Source: Ascochyta rabiei
Taxonomy: Eukaryota > Ascomycota > Dothideomycetes > Pleosporales > Didymellaceae
Assembly (NCBI RefSeq): GCF_004011695.2
Contig: NC_082407.1
Span: 2,480,001-2,544,000, forward strand
Length of the DNA stretch: 64,000 nucleotides
Reading direction: 5' to 3'
The notes under the pieces are model-generated. The model saw only the letters and a program-made list of their open reading frames with translations. It had not been told where the DNA came from and did not search any database. The position numbers were made by a program, and so were the translations under genes. How positions within the stretch are numbered: the stretch's first letter is position 1; each line of letters begins with the position of its first letter. Positions 11,376-22,069 of this stretch are shown piece after piece.

Positions 11376-11586
11376 CCAAGAGACACGGACGGGGTTGTGG
11401 GTGGTTGCAGTAGTGGGTGGTTGCAGTGGTGGATGGCATACAGTCTACAGAAATAGAAAACATCGCTGATATGGACAAGTACAGCGAGAGGGAAGCGTTC
11501 CCACTCGTGCAATGGCCCTCCTCTCCTGGCGCTAGGAAACACAGCGCCCAGCAGTGCAACAGGGTATACCAAGCAAACGCAACCGC

Positions 11587-12479
11587 CTACAGCCCCCCAA
11601 TCGCCTCGGGCACAGGCACGCCGAAGCGCTTGCCAAACTCCTTGAAGAGCTGCGGCGTAATCTCGTCGCTGCTGTTGCCCGTGACCGTCCACAGCAGGCC
11701 CGCCTTGTCGTAGTGCTCCAGCAGCGGCTCGTTGTTCTCCCGGAAGCTCTGCAGCCGCTGCTTCCACACCTCCGGGTCGTCGTCGGCGCGCCGTGTGAGG
11801 GGCTCCCCGGTCGTGTCGTCCCTGCCCGCTACCTTGGGCGCATTGAACGTGGTGTTGTAGACGCGGCCCGAGGGCGCGTGCACCCAGCGGTTGCAGATGC
11901 GGTCGATGATGATGTCGCTGGGCGTGTGGATGCTGACAACGAGGTTGATGGGCACAATGTCGTTGAGCTGCACGGCCTGGTTGGCGGTGCGCGGGAAGCC
12001 GTCGAGGATGAACGAGGCGTCTGGGTGGTCCGAGTACGTGTACTTGGCCGTCTTGATCGCAGAGGGTATCGACACGGCGTCGACGGGCGTGTGGTCGACG
12101 GCGGCGGCGCTGGAATAGACGGCGTAGGGCCGCAGGGTGCTGTCGCGGATCCACCCGCGCGTCGACAGCTCGTTGACAATGAGGCGCAGGATCATGTTGT
12201 CCGGGACCAGCGCGCCGGCCTTCATCTTGGCCTCGGCCTGGATGCCTGCACGCTGTGAGCCGGCGCAACCACTTGGAATGCCTCGACAACCACGTCGGGG
12301 CGCTGCGACCTACCCAGCGGCGTGCGCTCCCGCACGTTCTTGCGCAGCAGGTCGCCCGAGCTGATGGACGAGAGCTCGGGGAACTGCTTCATCAGGCGCT
12401 CCGTCTGCGTGCCTTTGCCCACGCCCGGCGCGCCGACCAGGATGATGCGCGCCGCTCGGGACAGGGTGGGGAGCGCCAT
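11587..12479 (-). CDS. ADK2: Mitochondrial GTP:AMP phosphotransferase (adenylate kinase 3 type)
   Basis: Two exons, 12479-12314 and 12245-11587, give 274 aa; the 68-nt intron 12246-12313 (GTAGGT ... GCAG) splits codon G|GC and joins PLG-IQAEAK in frame. The P-loop is GAPGVGKGTQ (residues about 15-24), the AMP-binding segment SSGDLLR follows, and DGFPRT(A)NQA is the nucleotide-binding strand. The LID region WVHAPSGRVYN...RRADDDPEVWKQRL is the AK3 form without zinc cysteines. The enzyme converts GTP + AMP to GDP + ADP in the mitochondrial matrix, recycling GTP from succinyl-CoA ligase. The N-terminus is short and basic-hydrophobic, as in yeast Adk2, which keeps an uncleaved signal. It is divergent from the LETM1 gene. 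Confidence 0.95.
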
Positions 12480-12516
12480 TGCGCCTTGGTTGGAGAAGTG
12501 CAGGGGTTGGCTGTGG

Positions 12517-12560
12517 GGAGGAGGAGGAGGAGGAGGAGGAGGAGGAGGAGGAGGAGGAGG
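12517..12560. repeat. (GGA)n trinucleotide repeat
   Basis: About 14-15 perfect GGA units lie about 40 bp upstream of the ADK2 start codon. On the ADK2 coding strand this is a TCC pyrimidine tract. Confidence 0.95.
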
Positions 12561-13057
12561 TCGGTAATAGCAATATCGACAGGGCACGGCAAGAGGGAAG
12601 CCGCGGGCTTCGTCCGGCTTGGGTTGTTCTCAGCAAGCCATCCTAGTGGGTGATGTGTGTTTGCGAGAGATGGGCGGAGTGCCAGAGGTGCCAAGGAAGG
12701 GTGAGCAAGTGCGAGCAAGTGCGGGTGCAGGTCTCGCAGCTGAGCGGGCGTCGTGGTCAAGAACAAGATCAAGGACAAGCAACGGCCGGCCAAGCGAGAT
12801 GGCCAAGACGCCTTCTCCGCATCGCCGCACCGCGCATCGGAGCCAAGATGGATGTGCCGCCCGCAGCCTGTCGGCCTCGGCTGCTCAGGCTGGTCAGGGC
12901 GAGGCGTGGTGGTCTGGCGTCGTCGGCATCGGCGTGTCGGCGCGTCGGAGCTAGCGCGGGCCAAAGCTTCAGCCTTCAGGAACAGACGGGGTGGCAGCAC
13001 AGCACCTAGTGGAACTGTGGAAGCTTGTGCTTGGAATCTTCCATCGCCGTTCGTGCC

Positions 13058-13125
13058 GCATTGCATCTTCATCCGCATTGCATCTTCATCCGCATTGCAT
13101 CTTCATCCGCATTGCATCTTCATCC
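13058..13125. repeat. 17-bp tandem repeat, four perfect copies
   Basis: Four consecutive identical units GCATTGCATCTTCATCC, about 200 bp upstream of the LETM1 start codon. Confidence 0.95.
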
Positions 13126-13327
13126 AGCACGCTCCTTCCTCACGCATCCCCACCACGCCCCCGGCCGACTGCTGCGACCGCTTTTTTGTACCTTGGCCTT
13201 CTTTGGCCTTCCCCCCCCCCCTCCCCTGTACCACCACCCAGCGCCTACCACAGTACTCCCTCCCTGTACATTGCTGTACACTCACCAGCGTCACTCCCTT
13301 CGCCCTGCCACCACCACTTCTCCTGCC

Positions 13328-15079
13328 ATGTATGTAACGCGAACGGCCACCCGGGCAGCGCCCGCCGTCTTCAGGGCCGGCATGAGGACTGCTGGCCGCC
13401 CCTACCACCGCCCCATGCCCAAGAACGTCTCCGCAATCGCCATCCTCCTCCCCTACCGCTCCCTCCACACAGACCCATCGCACACCAGCACACAACCCAC
13501 CTACCCCCCGCCCGGCTTCAACCCCAGCCAGGCGAGGAATCCAATCCCCGACAAGGAGCAGCAGGCCATCCGGGACAAGATCGCCACCCCTCTCGACAAG
13601 GACACCATCGTCCCCAAGACGGAGCCCACCGCCAACCCCAAGACGGTCGCCCAGGATGCACAAACCATGACCGAGCTCGCCTCGGCAAAGGCCACCGCCG
13701 ACACCGAGGCCGAGAAGAAGGCCATCGCGAAGAAGGAGGAGGCGAAGAAGAAGCTGACCCTCTGGGAAAAGGTCAAGCACGAGCTCGCACACTACTGGGA
13801 CGGCACCAAGCTGCTGGGCTTCGAGATCAGGATCAGCTCCAAGCTGGCCCTGAAGATGGCGGCTGGCTACGAGCTCACAAGACGTGAACGTCGTCAGGTA
13901 GGAATTCTGCACTCATTGGGTCGCGCTAGTACTCACACCCCCAGCTGCAACGCACCGTGCAGGACCTCGGCCGCCTGATCCCCTTCCTGCCCTTCGTCAT
14001 CGTCCCCTTCGCCGAGCTGCTGCTCCCTGTCGCCCTCAAGCTGTTCCCCAACATGCTCCCCAGCACCTACGAGGGCCAGTCCTCCAAGGACGCAAAGGCA
14101 AAGCGCCTCCGCTCCACACGAAAGGAGGTCAGCGAGTTCCTGCGCTCGACGCTCAAGGAGACAGGTCTGCCCATCTCGGCTGAAAACGCGCAGAGGGAGG
14201 AGTTTGCCGAGTTCTTCCGCAAGGTGCGTCCAAGGAACGCAGTAACAAAGCAGTCGCTGACCAACCCAGGTCCGCACCACCGGCGAGAAGCCCACCCCCG
14301 AGGAGATTGTCAAGGTCTGCAAGATCTTCAAGGATGACCTGACCCTCGACAACCTGTCGCGCCCACAGCTCGTTTCCATCTGCCGCTACATGAACATCAC
14401 ATCCTTTGGCACCGACAACTTCCTGCGCTACCAGGTCCGCGTCCGCATGCGCCAGATCAAGCGCGACGACCGAGCGATTGCGTACGAGGGCGTCGACTCG
14501 CTGTCCGTTCCAGAACTCCAGACCGCCTGCGCAAGCCGTGGCCTGCGCACATACGGCGTCTCTCCCGGCCGCCTCCGCGACGACCTCCAGACTTGGCTCG
14601 ACCTTCGTCTGAAGCACGGCGTTCCCTCCACCATCCTGGTCTTGTCCAACGCTTTCGTCTACGTCCAGGGCAAGGAGGCCGATGCCACTTCGCAGATTGA
14701 CGCACTCGAGGCGGTCCTGTCCAGCATTCCCGAGGAGCTGTACCACGAGATCGAGCTCGAGGTCAACACGACCGAGGGCGCCGCGACCAATAAGCAGCGT
14801 CTGGAGGTGCTCAAGGAGCAGCAGGAGCTGATCGAGGAGGAAAACGAGCAGACCCAGTCGCACGAAAACAAGGCGAACGCATCGCCCAAGGACCACGAGG
14901 ACATTGACGAGGACGATAAGCCCAAGCACGTCGAGGCCAAGGCGGCCGAGAGCAACGAGGCCGAGGCCAGCAGCGGGGACTCGGGCGCGACCCAAGGTAG
15001 TGCTGAGCGTGCCGAGCAGGACGAGCGCGCGAGGAAGGACGAAATGCCCGCGGACAAGGAGGAGGCGAAGAAGGAGTAG
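13328..15079 (+). CDS. MDM38: LETM1/Mdm38-type mitochondrial inner-membrane protein
   Basis: Three exons, 13328-13897, 13945-14223 and 14270-15079, all joined in phase 0, give 552 aa. Introns are 47 and 46 nt (GTAGGA...CCCCCAG; GTGCGT...CCCAG). The N-terminus ([12 protein letters not shown]...) is rich in Arg/Thr/Ala and looks like a mitochondrial presequence. A Pro/Thr-rich linker precedes [23 protein letters not shown], the membrane span [21 protein letters not shown] (about 200-220), and the LETM ribosome-binding domain with [26 protein letters not shown] and [14 protein letters not shown]. The C-terminal 100 residues are acidic/Glu-Lys coiled coil. Mdm38/LETM1 supports K+/H+ exchange across the inner membrane and ties mitochondrial ribosomes to it. 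Mdm38 versus its paralogue Ylh47 cannot be decided here. Confidence 0.95.
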
Positions 15080-15491
15080 AAAAGTTTGAACTTTTGGAGA
15101 CATTACTTTTGAGGCCATGCCTTTTTCAAGTCATGACTTGTTCGGAGCCAGGATACCTTCGAAATCATGACTCTTCTTCTGCCGTGTGTGAGTAGAAGCC
15201 GACCCAACGTCTTTCAGGACGTGGACAAAAAATACCCATAACCGCATAGACTGTACCTATAGGATGAAAAGACATACAATCTTTTCCCACTCGACTATAT
15301 ATGAGATGAAAAGACACTCAATTTGTTCCCGCTCGATTATATATGAGATGAAAAGAGACTCAATTTGTTCCCACTCGAGGCAGTCGTGCTCATCATCGTC
15401 AATGGCCATGTCAAACAACAGCCATATATATATTCCAATTCCAAACAGCACCGTAGGGGTATCACAAGTCGCCAAGCCAACATGGTCCAAA
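15080..15491. repeat. 42-bp tandem repeat (about 2.8 copies) in a convergent 3' region
   Basis: Between the converging LETM1 gene and the 251-aa gene, 15263-15378 holds units starting GATGAAAAGAC at 15263, 15305 and 15347. Each has a CAATTTGTTCCCACTCGA-like body and a TATATATGA link. I see nothing else in the interval. Confidence 0.85.
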
Positions 15492-16351
15492 TCAATACGC
15501 CACGCCATCAATCACCAACTCATTGACCTCCAAACTCATCACGCCCTCGCGATCGCGCATCCACACATCCCCCTCCCCAATCCGCCCCTCGCCCTCATGA
15601 ATCACAACCGCCTCTCTCCGCCGCCGCCGCACATCCCGCTCCTCGCCCTCCACATCGCCGCCGCGCTCGCGGAACACACTGCTCGCCCACACACCTCCAC
15701 CGAGCATCTCATCATCACCGTCACCGTCACCGTCACCGTCACCGTCGCCGTCACCGTCACCGTCAAAATCCATGTCCATATCCTCCCACACGCCCCTCCC
15801 CAACCCTCCATACCCTGCGTATCCATATCCAATCCCTGGATACCCAAACCCTGGACACGCAGCGCCAAAGCCCCTCAAAAGCCCCACAGCCCTCCTCGCT
15901 CTTCTCTTCACACTCGGCCTCTTGCTCTCCAAGTCGCGCAGCAGCGCGCGCCGCGCCCCGTCGTGGGCCGCGAAGCGCTCGCACAGGATCTTGGTCGCTG
16001 AGGTGCTGATTTCTGTGTTCGTGCTGGTGGAGAGCAGGAAGAGGGAGGTGGGGGATATGGCGTCGGCTTGTGTCGTTGCGGTGCTGGTGCCGGTGCTGGT
16101 GCTGGAGGTGGGCGGGTGGGAGAGCGGGCGGTGGATGGTGGTGAGGGTTTTGATTTCGCGGAGGGCGGTGGCGGTGTGGTGGATGGCTAGGTAGGTGAAG
16201 ACGCCTGGAAGGTGGTTGGTGGTTAGTCGTTGTCGTGGTAAGGAAGAGATGGCGAGGGCTATGGGAGGAAGGGTTGCTGAGGGAAGGGGGAGAGGGAGGG
16301 AGATGTACCGAGACCGAGCCACAGGTAGTGGTCTGGGATGTTGGGCGCCAT
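15492..16351 (-). CDS. Conserved-looking fungal protein of unknown function with Gly-Asp repeat
   Basis: Two exons, 16351-16309 and 16204-15492, give 251 aa. The 104-nt intron 16205-16308 (GTACAT, branch GACTAACC, acceptor CCAG) splits G|GC and joins LWLGLG-VFTYLAIHH. Without splicing the frame has no ATG start. The N-terminus MAPNIPDHYLWLGLG is followed by a short hydrophobic helix, a Ser/Thr-rich linker, then helices rich in Arg/Ala (ATKILCERFAAHDGARRALL; RRARRAVGLLRG). A Gly/Tyr stretch and an acidic DFDGDGDGDGD run from a hexanucleotide repeat come next, and an RRRREAVVIHEGEGRI segment closes the protein. I do not recognise a domain. It shares a 261-bp divergent promoter with NOP14. Confidence 0.75.
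15717..15766. repeat. Hexanucleotide repeat encoding (Gly-Asp)n
   Basis: About eight TCACCG units on plus (CGGTGA on the coding strand), one with a G variant, encode the Gly-Asp run of the minus-strand 251-aa protein. Length polymorphism here would change an acidic tract without breaking the frame. Confidence 0.9.
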
Positions 16352-16612
16352 TTCTTTCTACAGACTTCGAGTCGAGTCCATCAATGCATGCCGTGTATCG
16401 TGGTCTTGCTGCTGCGCGTGGCTGCGGCGAGCGGTGATGCGCGGGGGGCAGGGGTCTGGGATGCTAGGATGAATGCGGAAGGCGGTCAGGCCCCACCGTG
16501 AACAATTTCTGGATGGCGGATCACCGACGTCCTCACGCTCGCACGGCGACTACCAGGCCCGTTTCCAAACTCACCCTCGCTTCGCCTCGCCTTGGGCTTG
16601 TTCGTGCTAGAA

Positions 16613-19126
16613 ATGCCGCCCTCGCAACTCAAACGGCTCAAAGCCTCGCTGCGCGACCAGGGCCTCACCGGCCCGCAGAAATCCAAAAAAGAGAAGAAGG
16701 CACAGAGCAAATCCGCCGCGCACCAGGCGCAGAAAGCCTCGGCCCTCGCTTCGATCCGCGAGTCCTTCAACCCCTTCGAGTTCAAGCACCTCTCGCGGCC
16801 GCAGAAATTCGAATATGCAACCACAAATGCCAAGCCAAAAGTCCTCGGCCGGCCCGGCGTCACCAAGAGCGCGGGCGAGGAGACGCGCCGCAAGACGCTG
16901 CTACCGGAGATGAACCGCAAGAACAAAACGGGCGGGATTCTCGATCGCCGGATCGGCGAGAATGATCCCACCATGTCGCTCGACGACCGCATGATGGCGC
17001 GGTTCGAGCGCGAGCAGCAGCGCAAGCGCGGCGGGAACGTGTTTGATCTTGAAGACGGCGAGGGCGAGGTCGAGCTTACGCACGGTGGCCAGACGCTCAA
17101 GTTCGACGACGAGATTGGCGACGAGGACTACGATGCTGCGAGCGTCAGTGGCAGCGACAGTGAGGGCGAAGATGGATTTTTGAGGAAGAAGAGGAGGAGG
17201 GAGGACGGCGAGGAGGGAGTCGCCGAAGAAGACGGCGCAGAGGATATGCCTGAGCGCAAGAAGAGCAAGGCCGAGGTCATGAAGGAGGTCATTGCCAAGA
17301 GCAAGCTGCACAAGTACGAGCGACAGCAAGCCAAAGAGGACGACGAGGAGTTGAGGGAAGAGCTGGACAAGGATCTGAACGATGTCCTCGCCGCGCTGAG
17401 GGGCCACATCAACAAGAAGCCAGAGCCTGAGAAGGTCAAGGAGGTCGCGCAGAACGACTTCGGCATGAACGCCGACCGCGCTGCGCTGCTGGCCAACATG
17501 TCGCAGGCCGGCAAGGACAAGGAGTACGATCGCCGCGTGCGCGAGATGCTGCACGACGAGCGGTCGAAGCCTACCGAGCGCACAAAGACGGCTGAGGAGA
17601 AGGCCAAGGAGGAAGCCGATCGCTTGAAGGAGCTCGAGGAGAAGCGTCAGAAGCGTATGAGGGGCGAGCCCACCAGTGATGATGAAGAGCCCGCCAAGAA
17701 GCAGCAGGATGAAGACGACGACGAGGACATGTCCGACATCAACGATGACGCCGCCGAGTTCGGCCTTGCTGCGCCGCCAGCACCAGGGCAGAGCAGGCCT
17801 GTTGGTGTTGACGACGAAGACGACTTCATACTGGACGACGATCTCGTCGCTACTGACTCGGAGGCCGACATTTCAGACGAGGAGTCTGAGAGCGGCGCTG
17901 AGGTCGACGACACAATGGCTATGGACGAGGACGACGCCGACTTCCTGAAAGACGTAGTCGAGCAGCCCAAAGCCCAGTCCAAGGCTGTAAAGGGCGTTCT
18001 TACCATCGGCGCCGACACTACATCCTCCAAACTCGCATACACATATCCGTGTCCGCGCTCGCACGAGGAGCTTCTCGAGGTCTTCAAGAAGGTTGCGCCG
18101 GGCGACATCTCCACGGTCATCCAGAGGATACGAGCGCTGTACCATGCTGGTCTGAAGGAGGACAACAAGAACAAGCTCGCCGACTTTGCCTGTGCGCTGG
18201 TCGACCACGTCGCGTACCTGTCAAACCAGACGCCCGCAGCACCACTGGCAGTCACTGAGTCTATCATCCGCCACATCCACTCCATCTCGCGCTCGTATCC
18301 CGTGCAGATTGCCACGCAGTTCCGCAAGCACCTCAAAGCGTTCCAGCTCTCCAACCAGCCCACACCAGGCGACCTGGCGCTGCTGACGGCCATCGGCTCC
18401 ATCTACCCAACCTCGGACCACTTCCACCAGGTCGTCACCCCCGCCGTGACCCTGATGGCGCGGTGGATGGGCTTGACCACGCCGTCATCTACCGGTGATG
18501 TCGCAACCGGAGCCTTCATCGGCGCGTTGTGCTTGCAGTACCAAACGCTGTCCAAGCGCTACATTCCCGAACTCATTCGCTACACATCGCTCTGCCTGCG
18601 CTCCCCGCACGCAACCAAAGCGCTACTGAGCAGCCACACGCGCAACATCCTCAGCGCAGCCGACATCTGGAGCGGCTCGCCTTCCTTTGTGGAGATCTTC
18701 AACCCCTTGCTCCCTGCCCTGCGTAGCGCCCACCTAACCTCCGCCACGCAGAACCTGCTCACGCGCCTCAACGCAGCCAAACTAGCTCGCCGCCCGCAGA
18801 CGCTGCACTTCCACCGCCCGCTGCCGATCCCGAGCCGCATCCCCAAGTTCGAGGAGTCCTTCGACCCCACGAAGCACTACGACGCGGACCGCGAGCGCGC
18901 TGACGGCGCGAAACTGCAGAAGGAGTACAAGCGCGAGCGCAAAGGTGCCATGCGCGAGCTGCGCAAGGATGCGAATTTCATTGCGAGAGAGACGCTGCGC
19001 GAGAAGAAGGAGAAGGACAAGGCGTACGAGGAGAAGTACAGGAAGCTGGTGGCTGAGATCCAGGGCGAGGAGGGGTATGAGAAGAATGTGTATGAGCGGG
19101 AGAAGCGGAAGAGGAAGGGCAACTGA
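16613..19126 (+). CDS. NOP14: Nucleolar ribosome-biogenesis protein NOP14 (SSU processome)
   Basis: A single exon of 837 codons; the ATG at 16613 (MPPSQLKRLKASLRDQG) is the first that gives the family N-terminus. The conserved NOP14 signature GRPGVTKSAGEETRRKTLL, then NRKNKTGGILDRRIGENDPT and SLDDRMMARFEREQQRKR, spans about residues 85-150. Acidic/basic low-complexity blocks occupy about 165-260 and 340-450, and the conserved helical C-terminal half ends in a Lys/Arg-rich tail (KRERKGAMRELRKDANFIARE; EKRKRKGN). Nop14 works with Noc4 and Emg1 in the nucleolar 90S pre-ribosome for 18S rRNA maturation and 40S export. Length is close to yeast Nop14 (810 aa). Confidence 0.97.
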   Translation: MPPSQLKRLKASLRDQGLTGPQKSKKEKKAQSKSAAHQAQKASALASIRESFNPFEFKHLSRPQKFEYATTNAKPKVLGRPGVTKSAGEETRRKTLLPEMNRKNKTGGILDRRIGENDPTMSLDDRMMARFEREQQRKRGGNVFDLEDGEGEVELTHGGQTLKFDDEIGDEDYDAASVSGSDSEGEDGFLRKKRRREDGEEGVAEEDGAEDMPERKKSKAEVMKEVIAKSKLHKYERQQAKEDDEELREELDKDLNDVLAALRGHINKKPEPEKVKEVAQNDFGMNADRAALLANMSQAGKDKEYDRRVREMLHDERSKPTERTKTAEEKAKEEADRLKELEEKRQKRMRGEPTSDDEEPAKKQQDEDDDEDMSDINDDAAEFGLAAPPAPGQSRPVGVDDEDDFILDDDLVATDSEADISDEESESGAEVDDTMAMDEDDADFLKDVVEQPKAQSKAVKGVLTIGADTTSSKLAYTYPCPRSHEELLEVFKKVAPGDISTVIQRIRALYHAGLKEDNKNKLADFACALVDHVAYLSNQTPAAPLAVTESIIRHIHSISRSYPVQIATQFRKHLKAFQLSNQPTPGDLALLTAIGSIYPTSDHFHQVVTPAVTLMARWMGLTTPSSTGDVATGAFIGALCLQYQTLSKRYIPELIRYTSLCLRSPHATKALLSSHTRNILSAADIWSGSPSFVEIFNPLLPALRSAHLTSATQNLLTRLNAAKLARRPQTLHFHRPLPIPSRIPKFEESFDPTKHYDADRERADGAKLQKEYKRERKGAMRELRKDANFIARETLREKKEKDKAYEEKYRKLVAEIQGEEGYEKNVYEREKRKRKGN

Positions 19127-19294
19127 GGGGGTGGAGCAAGTCGTTAGTTGTGCAATACCCGTCTTCCACCCTATTTGAATCTCGTCTTCTGCGATTGCGT
19201 GTCGTATGCCACCACCACCTCAGAACCCTACCATGCCATGTCGAGCCCTCCCCCCTCCCCCAACACACCCTTTGCACCTCACAATCCTCCCCAC

Positions 19295-19680
19295 CTACTC
19301 CCCCGCCTCCCTCTCAGCCAACCTCGCCTCCACCACCTCCAACTCGATCCTCAAAAACTGCCTCAGCTTCAAATCATCATCCATACTCTTCGACCGCTCC
19401 TCCGCCTCCATCCACTTATCGTGATTCCCCGCGTACTCCTCATGGCGTGTGAGCATCTGATCGAGTTGCTGGTCAGCCATTAGCGCCCCCCCCCCTCACG
19501 ATGGATGTGTCGCGGGGGCTGACGGGAGAGGGAGGGGAAGCGGCATACCTTCCATGCGTAGAACCACAGGATGAAGAGACCCCAGAGCAGGAAGAGGAGG
19601 AGTAGGAGGGTGCTGGCGAGGTAGAAGGGCCAGGGCATCCGGGGGTTGCGGTGCGCGCAGTTGGGTGTGGCGCTTGGCAT
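19295..19680 (-). CDS. Small single-pass membrane protein with coiled-coil tail
   Basis: Two exons, 19680-19549 and 19468-19295, give 101 aa. The 80-nt intron (GTATGC donor, CTAAT branch, CTGACCAG acceptor) is in phase 0 and joins FYAWK-QLDQML. Exon 1 encodes a strong membrane span, FYLASTLLLLLFLLWGLFILWF (residues about 19-40), after a short polar N-terminus. Exon 2 encodes a charged helix (RHEEYAGNHDKWMEAEERSK ... LRIELEVVEARLAERE). I do not recognise a family. The gene converges with NOP14. The clean splice sites and coherent composition are the evidence that it is real. Confidence 0.65.
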
Positions 19681-20246
19681 GGGTGTCTGCGGTGTGGAGG
19701 TTGTTGGTTGGGGGTAGGCGGCGTGGTGGGAGGGTTGCGGCCGCCTGAGTATGGCGTGCGTCGTGGTGCTTGCTGGTGAGGGTGTTGAGGAGGGATTGGG
19801 CGGGTTCAGAGGATGCTGCAGGTAGGCACTGCTTTGCGTGATGCGCTAGCTGGTTGGTGTTGTGAGGAAGGGGCAGCTGCGTCGACGCGTGGGCTGTGCT
19901 GGAAGGACGACTCAACTGCGCTCAGCATAGCAAAAACGCTGCCTCAGACGAATCTTCACTGGCGATATGGAGGAGTGCGTGTGGTGTTGTCATGGTAATG
20001 AAGCAATGGACGAGCCTTGCGATGCGGGCGTACGTTGATGATTTGTGGTAGTGAAGCAGGTGGGGTGAGATGAGTACGAAGGAAAGAACAATCAGATGAG
20101 GTGAGGTGAACCCAGCAGACGCAGAGCTCGTGAAAACAAGAAGCTGCTTCATTCAACTACCTGTTTTGTGTCATGCGGGGTATCGTCTAGTCGTGCTATC
20201 ATAAATCATGGCTGTTGTTTGTTGTGGGTTTCAATGCAGCGTCCCT
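19681..20246. other. Intergenic, no gene
   Basis: This holds the promoter of the small membrane-protein gene and the BUB2 3' region. It has scattered short open frames only, no repeat and no RNA gene that I can see. Confidence 0.45.
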
Positions 20247-21413
20247 CTACTTCGCGTGGCTGACGATCTCTGCGTACATGTCCTCGGGGATCTGGCCGGA
20301 GAAGCTCACGGCCACATCGATAATTCTCCTGGCCTGAAGCCCGGGCAGGTTACGGAGGATCTGGTTGGGGCTGTGGGGTCGTTAGCAGCGGTCGTTCCAA
20401 GGTGTTTCCTGGACTTACCTGGGGCTGTTCAGAATCTCTCCGCGGATCAAGACGAGCTGTGCGACGATGCACAGGATGTTAAGATGTGGTCCATACGCGA
20501 ACAAGAAGTCCCACAGCTGCAGAACCTCAGGCAGGGGAGGGGTGCAGGCGCACATGGTGAGCACCGAGGCGAAGGCGTAGATCTTTGCTTCCATGCGGTG
20601 TGCCATCAGGTGCTGGTACAGCTTGTTGTCAACCACCTCCAGCACTCTATCGACGAGTGCCAGCCCCTTGTGCACGCCTTCCATAGAGCCACGCACATAG
20701 CCTGGGCATTCCCGTGTGATGAGCTGCTCGAAACCAGTGAAAGCCTCGACCTCGCCCTTTGCAGCGTAGAGGAAGGGACCGCATAGCACGTTCATACCCT
20801 GCACGTAGCCAATCTGCTCGGCGTCGTTCGTCGTCGAAGCGTTCGTCTGCGTGCCGGGGGCAGTGCTGAACGAGTGCCGCGACATGATGGAGGTATCTGG
20901 GCTGCCTCCAAACTCAGACAAAGTTGGTGGGGACTGCCATCCGTTCACTCGCGCCTCGTGCGCATCGTTCAGCCTCCACGCGACCGCGTTCAGCACGCGC
21001 GTGATGCTGTTCTGAGTAACACGTCGCCGAAACAGGGGATCTCCCTGGAATGTACGGAAGGTGTCGTTCTGGATCTTGGCGTGCGCCGGCGATGCGCCTT
21101 GTCGGACGAGGTCGAGGTAAACATCGGTGCGCAGTGGGGGCGCATTGAGCATTATCAACCATACATAGATGCGCAGCTCAGACTACATCACTGAGCATTA
21201 GCAGCTGATCCCAGAAAGCAAGCTCAGACTCCGAAGAGTATATGTCGAGCGCGTATCCACAGCTTGTTGTGGTGTTTGTTGTGGGGAGCTCACCATGCCC
21301 TCGCTGTTGGCAGGTATGCCCTTTGTAAGGATCGAGTAGCGCAGTTCAGCCAGACCCTCTTCAGGGTTTTCTGAAGTGGCGCCCTTTAGCAACAACACGT
21401 CCAGGTTCGCCAT
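20247..21413 (-). CDS. BUB2: BUB2/Cdc16-type GTPase-activating protein (TBC domain)
   Basis: Three exons, 21413-21294, 21182-20419 and 20370-20247, total 1008 nt, 335 aa. Introns are 111 nt (GTGAGC, CTAAT branch, TGTAG) and 48 nt (GTAAGT, GCTAACG branch, CACAG); the second joins NSP-SPNQIL. The TBC domain keeps both catalytic fingers: IxxDxxRT as IQNDTFRT with arginine R83, and the glutamine in YVQGMN. Family hallmarks YVWLIMLNAPP, TPPLPEVLQLWDFLFAYGPHLNI and the C-terminal MYAEIVSHAK are present. Bub2 with Bfa1 is the GAP for Tem1/Spg1 at the spindle pole body and restrains mitotic exit or septation until the spindle is placed correctly. A Ser/Thr-rich insert of about 45 residues sits before YVQG, as in other filamentous fungi. 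Confidence 0.96.
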
Positions 21414-22069
21414 TGTGCAGTGTAGTTGAGTGTCACAACACTGGTCATGTTAACGTCTGGCAATGCCGCTGCTAAAGTTGCACAGCGGACCCTGGTTTCA
21501 ACTCGCGCACGACCCAGGGTTTCACCAACATCTCCTCCACATTGCGTCCCAATTAGACAGCTGACTTGGATACAGACGGCTAGTGATCAGCACAATGTAG
21601 CCTGGGTCGTTTACAAAATGGGCGCTGGAGGGTCAGCTTAGGATTCAGCCTGCTGCGGCCGAAAAGAAGAAAGTACAGCGAGGGCGAATTGCAGTGAGCG
21701 CTTGTCGCAGTCCAGACCCTGTCAAAACGGCTCTCCATGGAGAAACCACTCGAACTGGCGGAACATGCGTGCTGGTGTGCCACGTGGGAAAGCCTCTCAG
21801 ACCTGGGCCTGGAACAGCGAGCTGAGCCGTTGCTGATTTGAGTCCACCAGCAACCACCATTCTCAGCTGTCGCTGGACCCACTTCCCATTGGACTTTCAG
21901 CTAAGCCTTCTAGGCGGGCTTCAGATTCTTCAGCCTGGCGTGCACAAATAAGTCAACAGTCTTATCCCTATCATGCTTGACGATAACGCCATATGGCTGA
22001 CTACAAATACCCTTATTACGATGCTGCCCTTTCAACTACAAGGCCCCCATCTAAAATATCTACTCTATC
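21414..22069. other. Intergenic, no gene
   Basis: This lies upstream of both BUB2 (minus) and the first LPAELRN gene (plus), so it contains two promoters. I see only short open frames and no repeat. Confidence 0.45.

Larger units (their letters stand above)
12480..13327. promoter_or_regulatory. Divergent intergenic region ADK2 / LETM1 with simple repeats
   Basis: The 848-bp interval separates two divergent start codons. It contains a GGA triplet run next to ADK2 (probably 5' UTR), a four-copy 17-bp repeat nearer the LETM1 gene, and a C-rich pyrimidine tract at about 13200-13330 just before the LETM1 start, typical of fungal promoters. Open frames through it are repeat artefacts. Confidence 0.6.

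Noticed and set aside
12392..13887. Several long frames across the ADK2-LETM1 divergent region
   Set aside because: They pass through GGA and 17-bp repeats, and disagree with the clear ADK2 and LETM1 exon structures.
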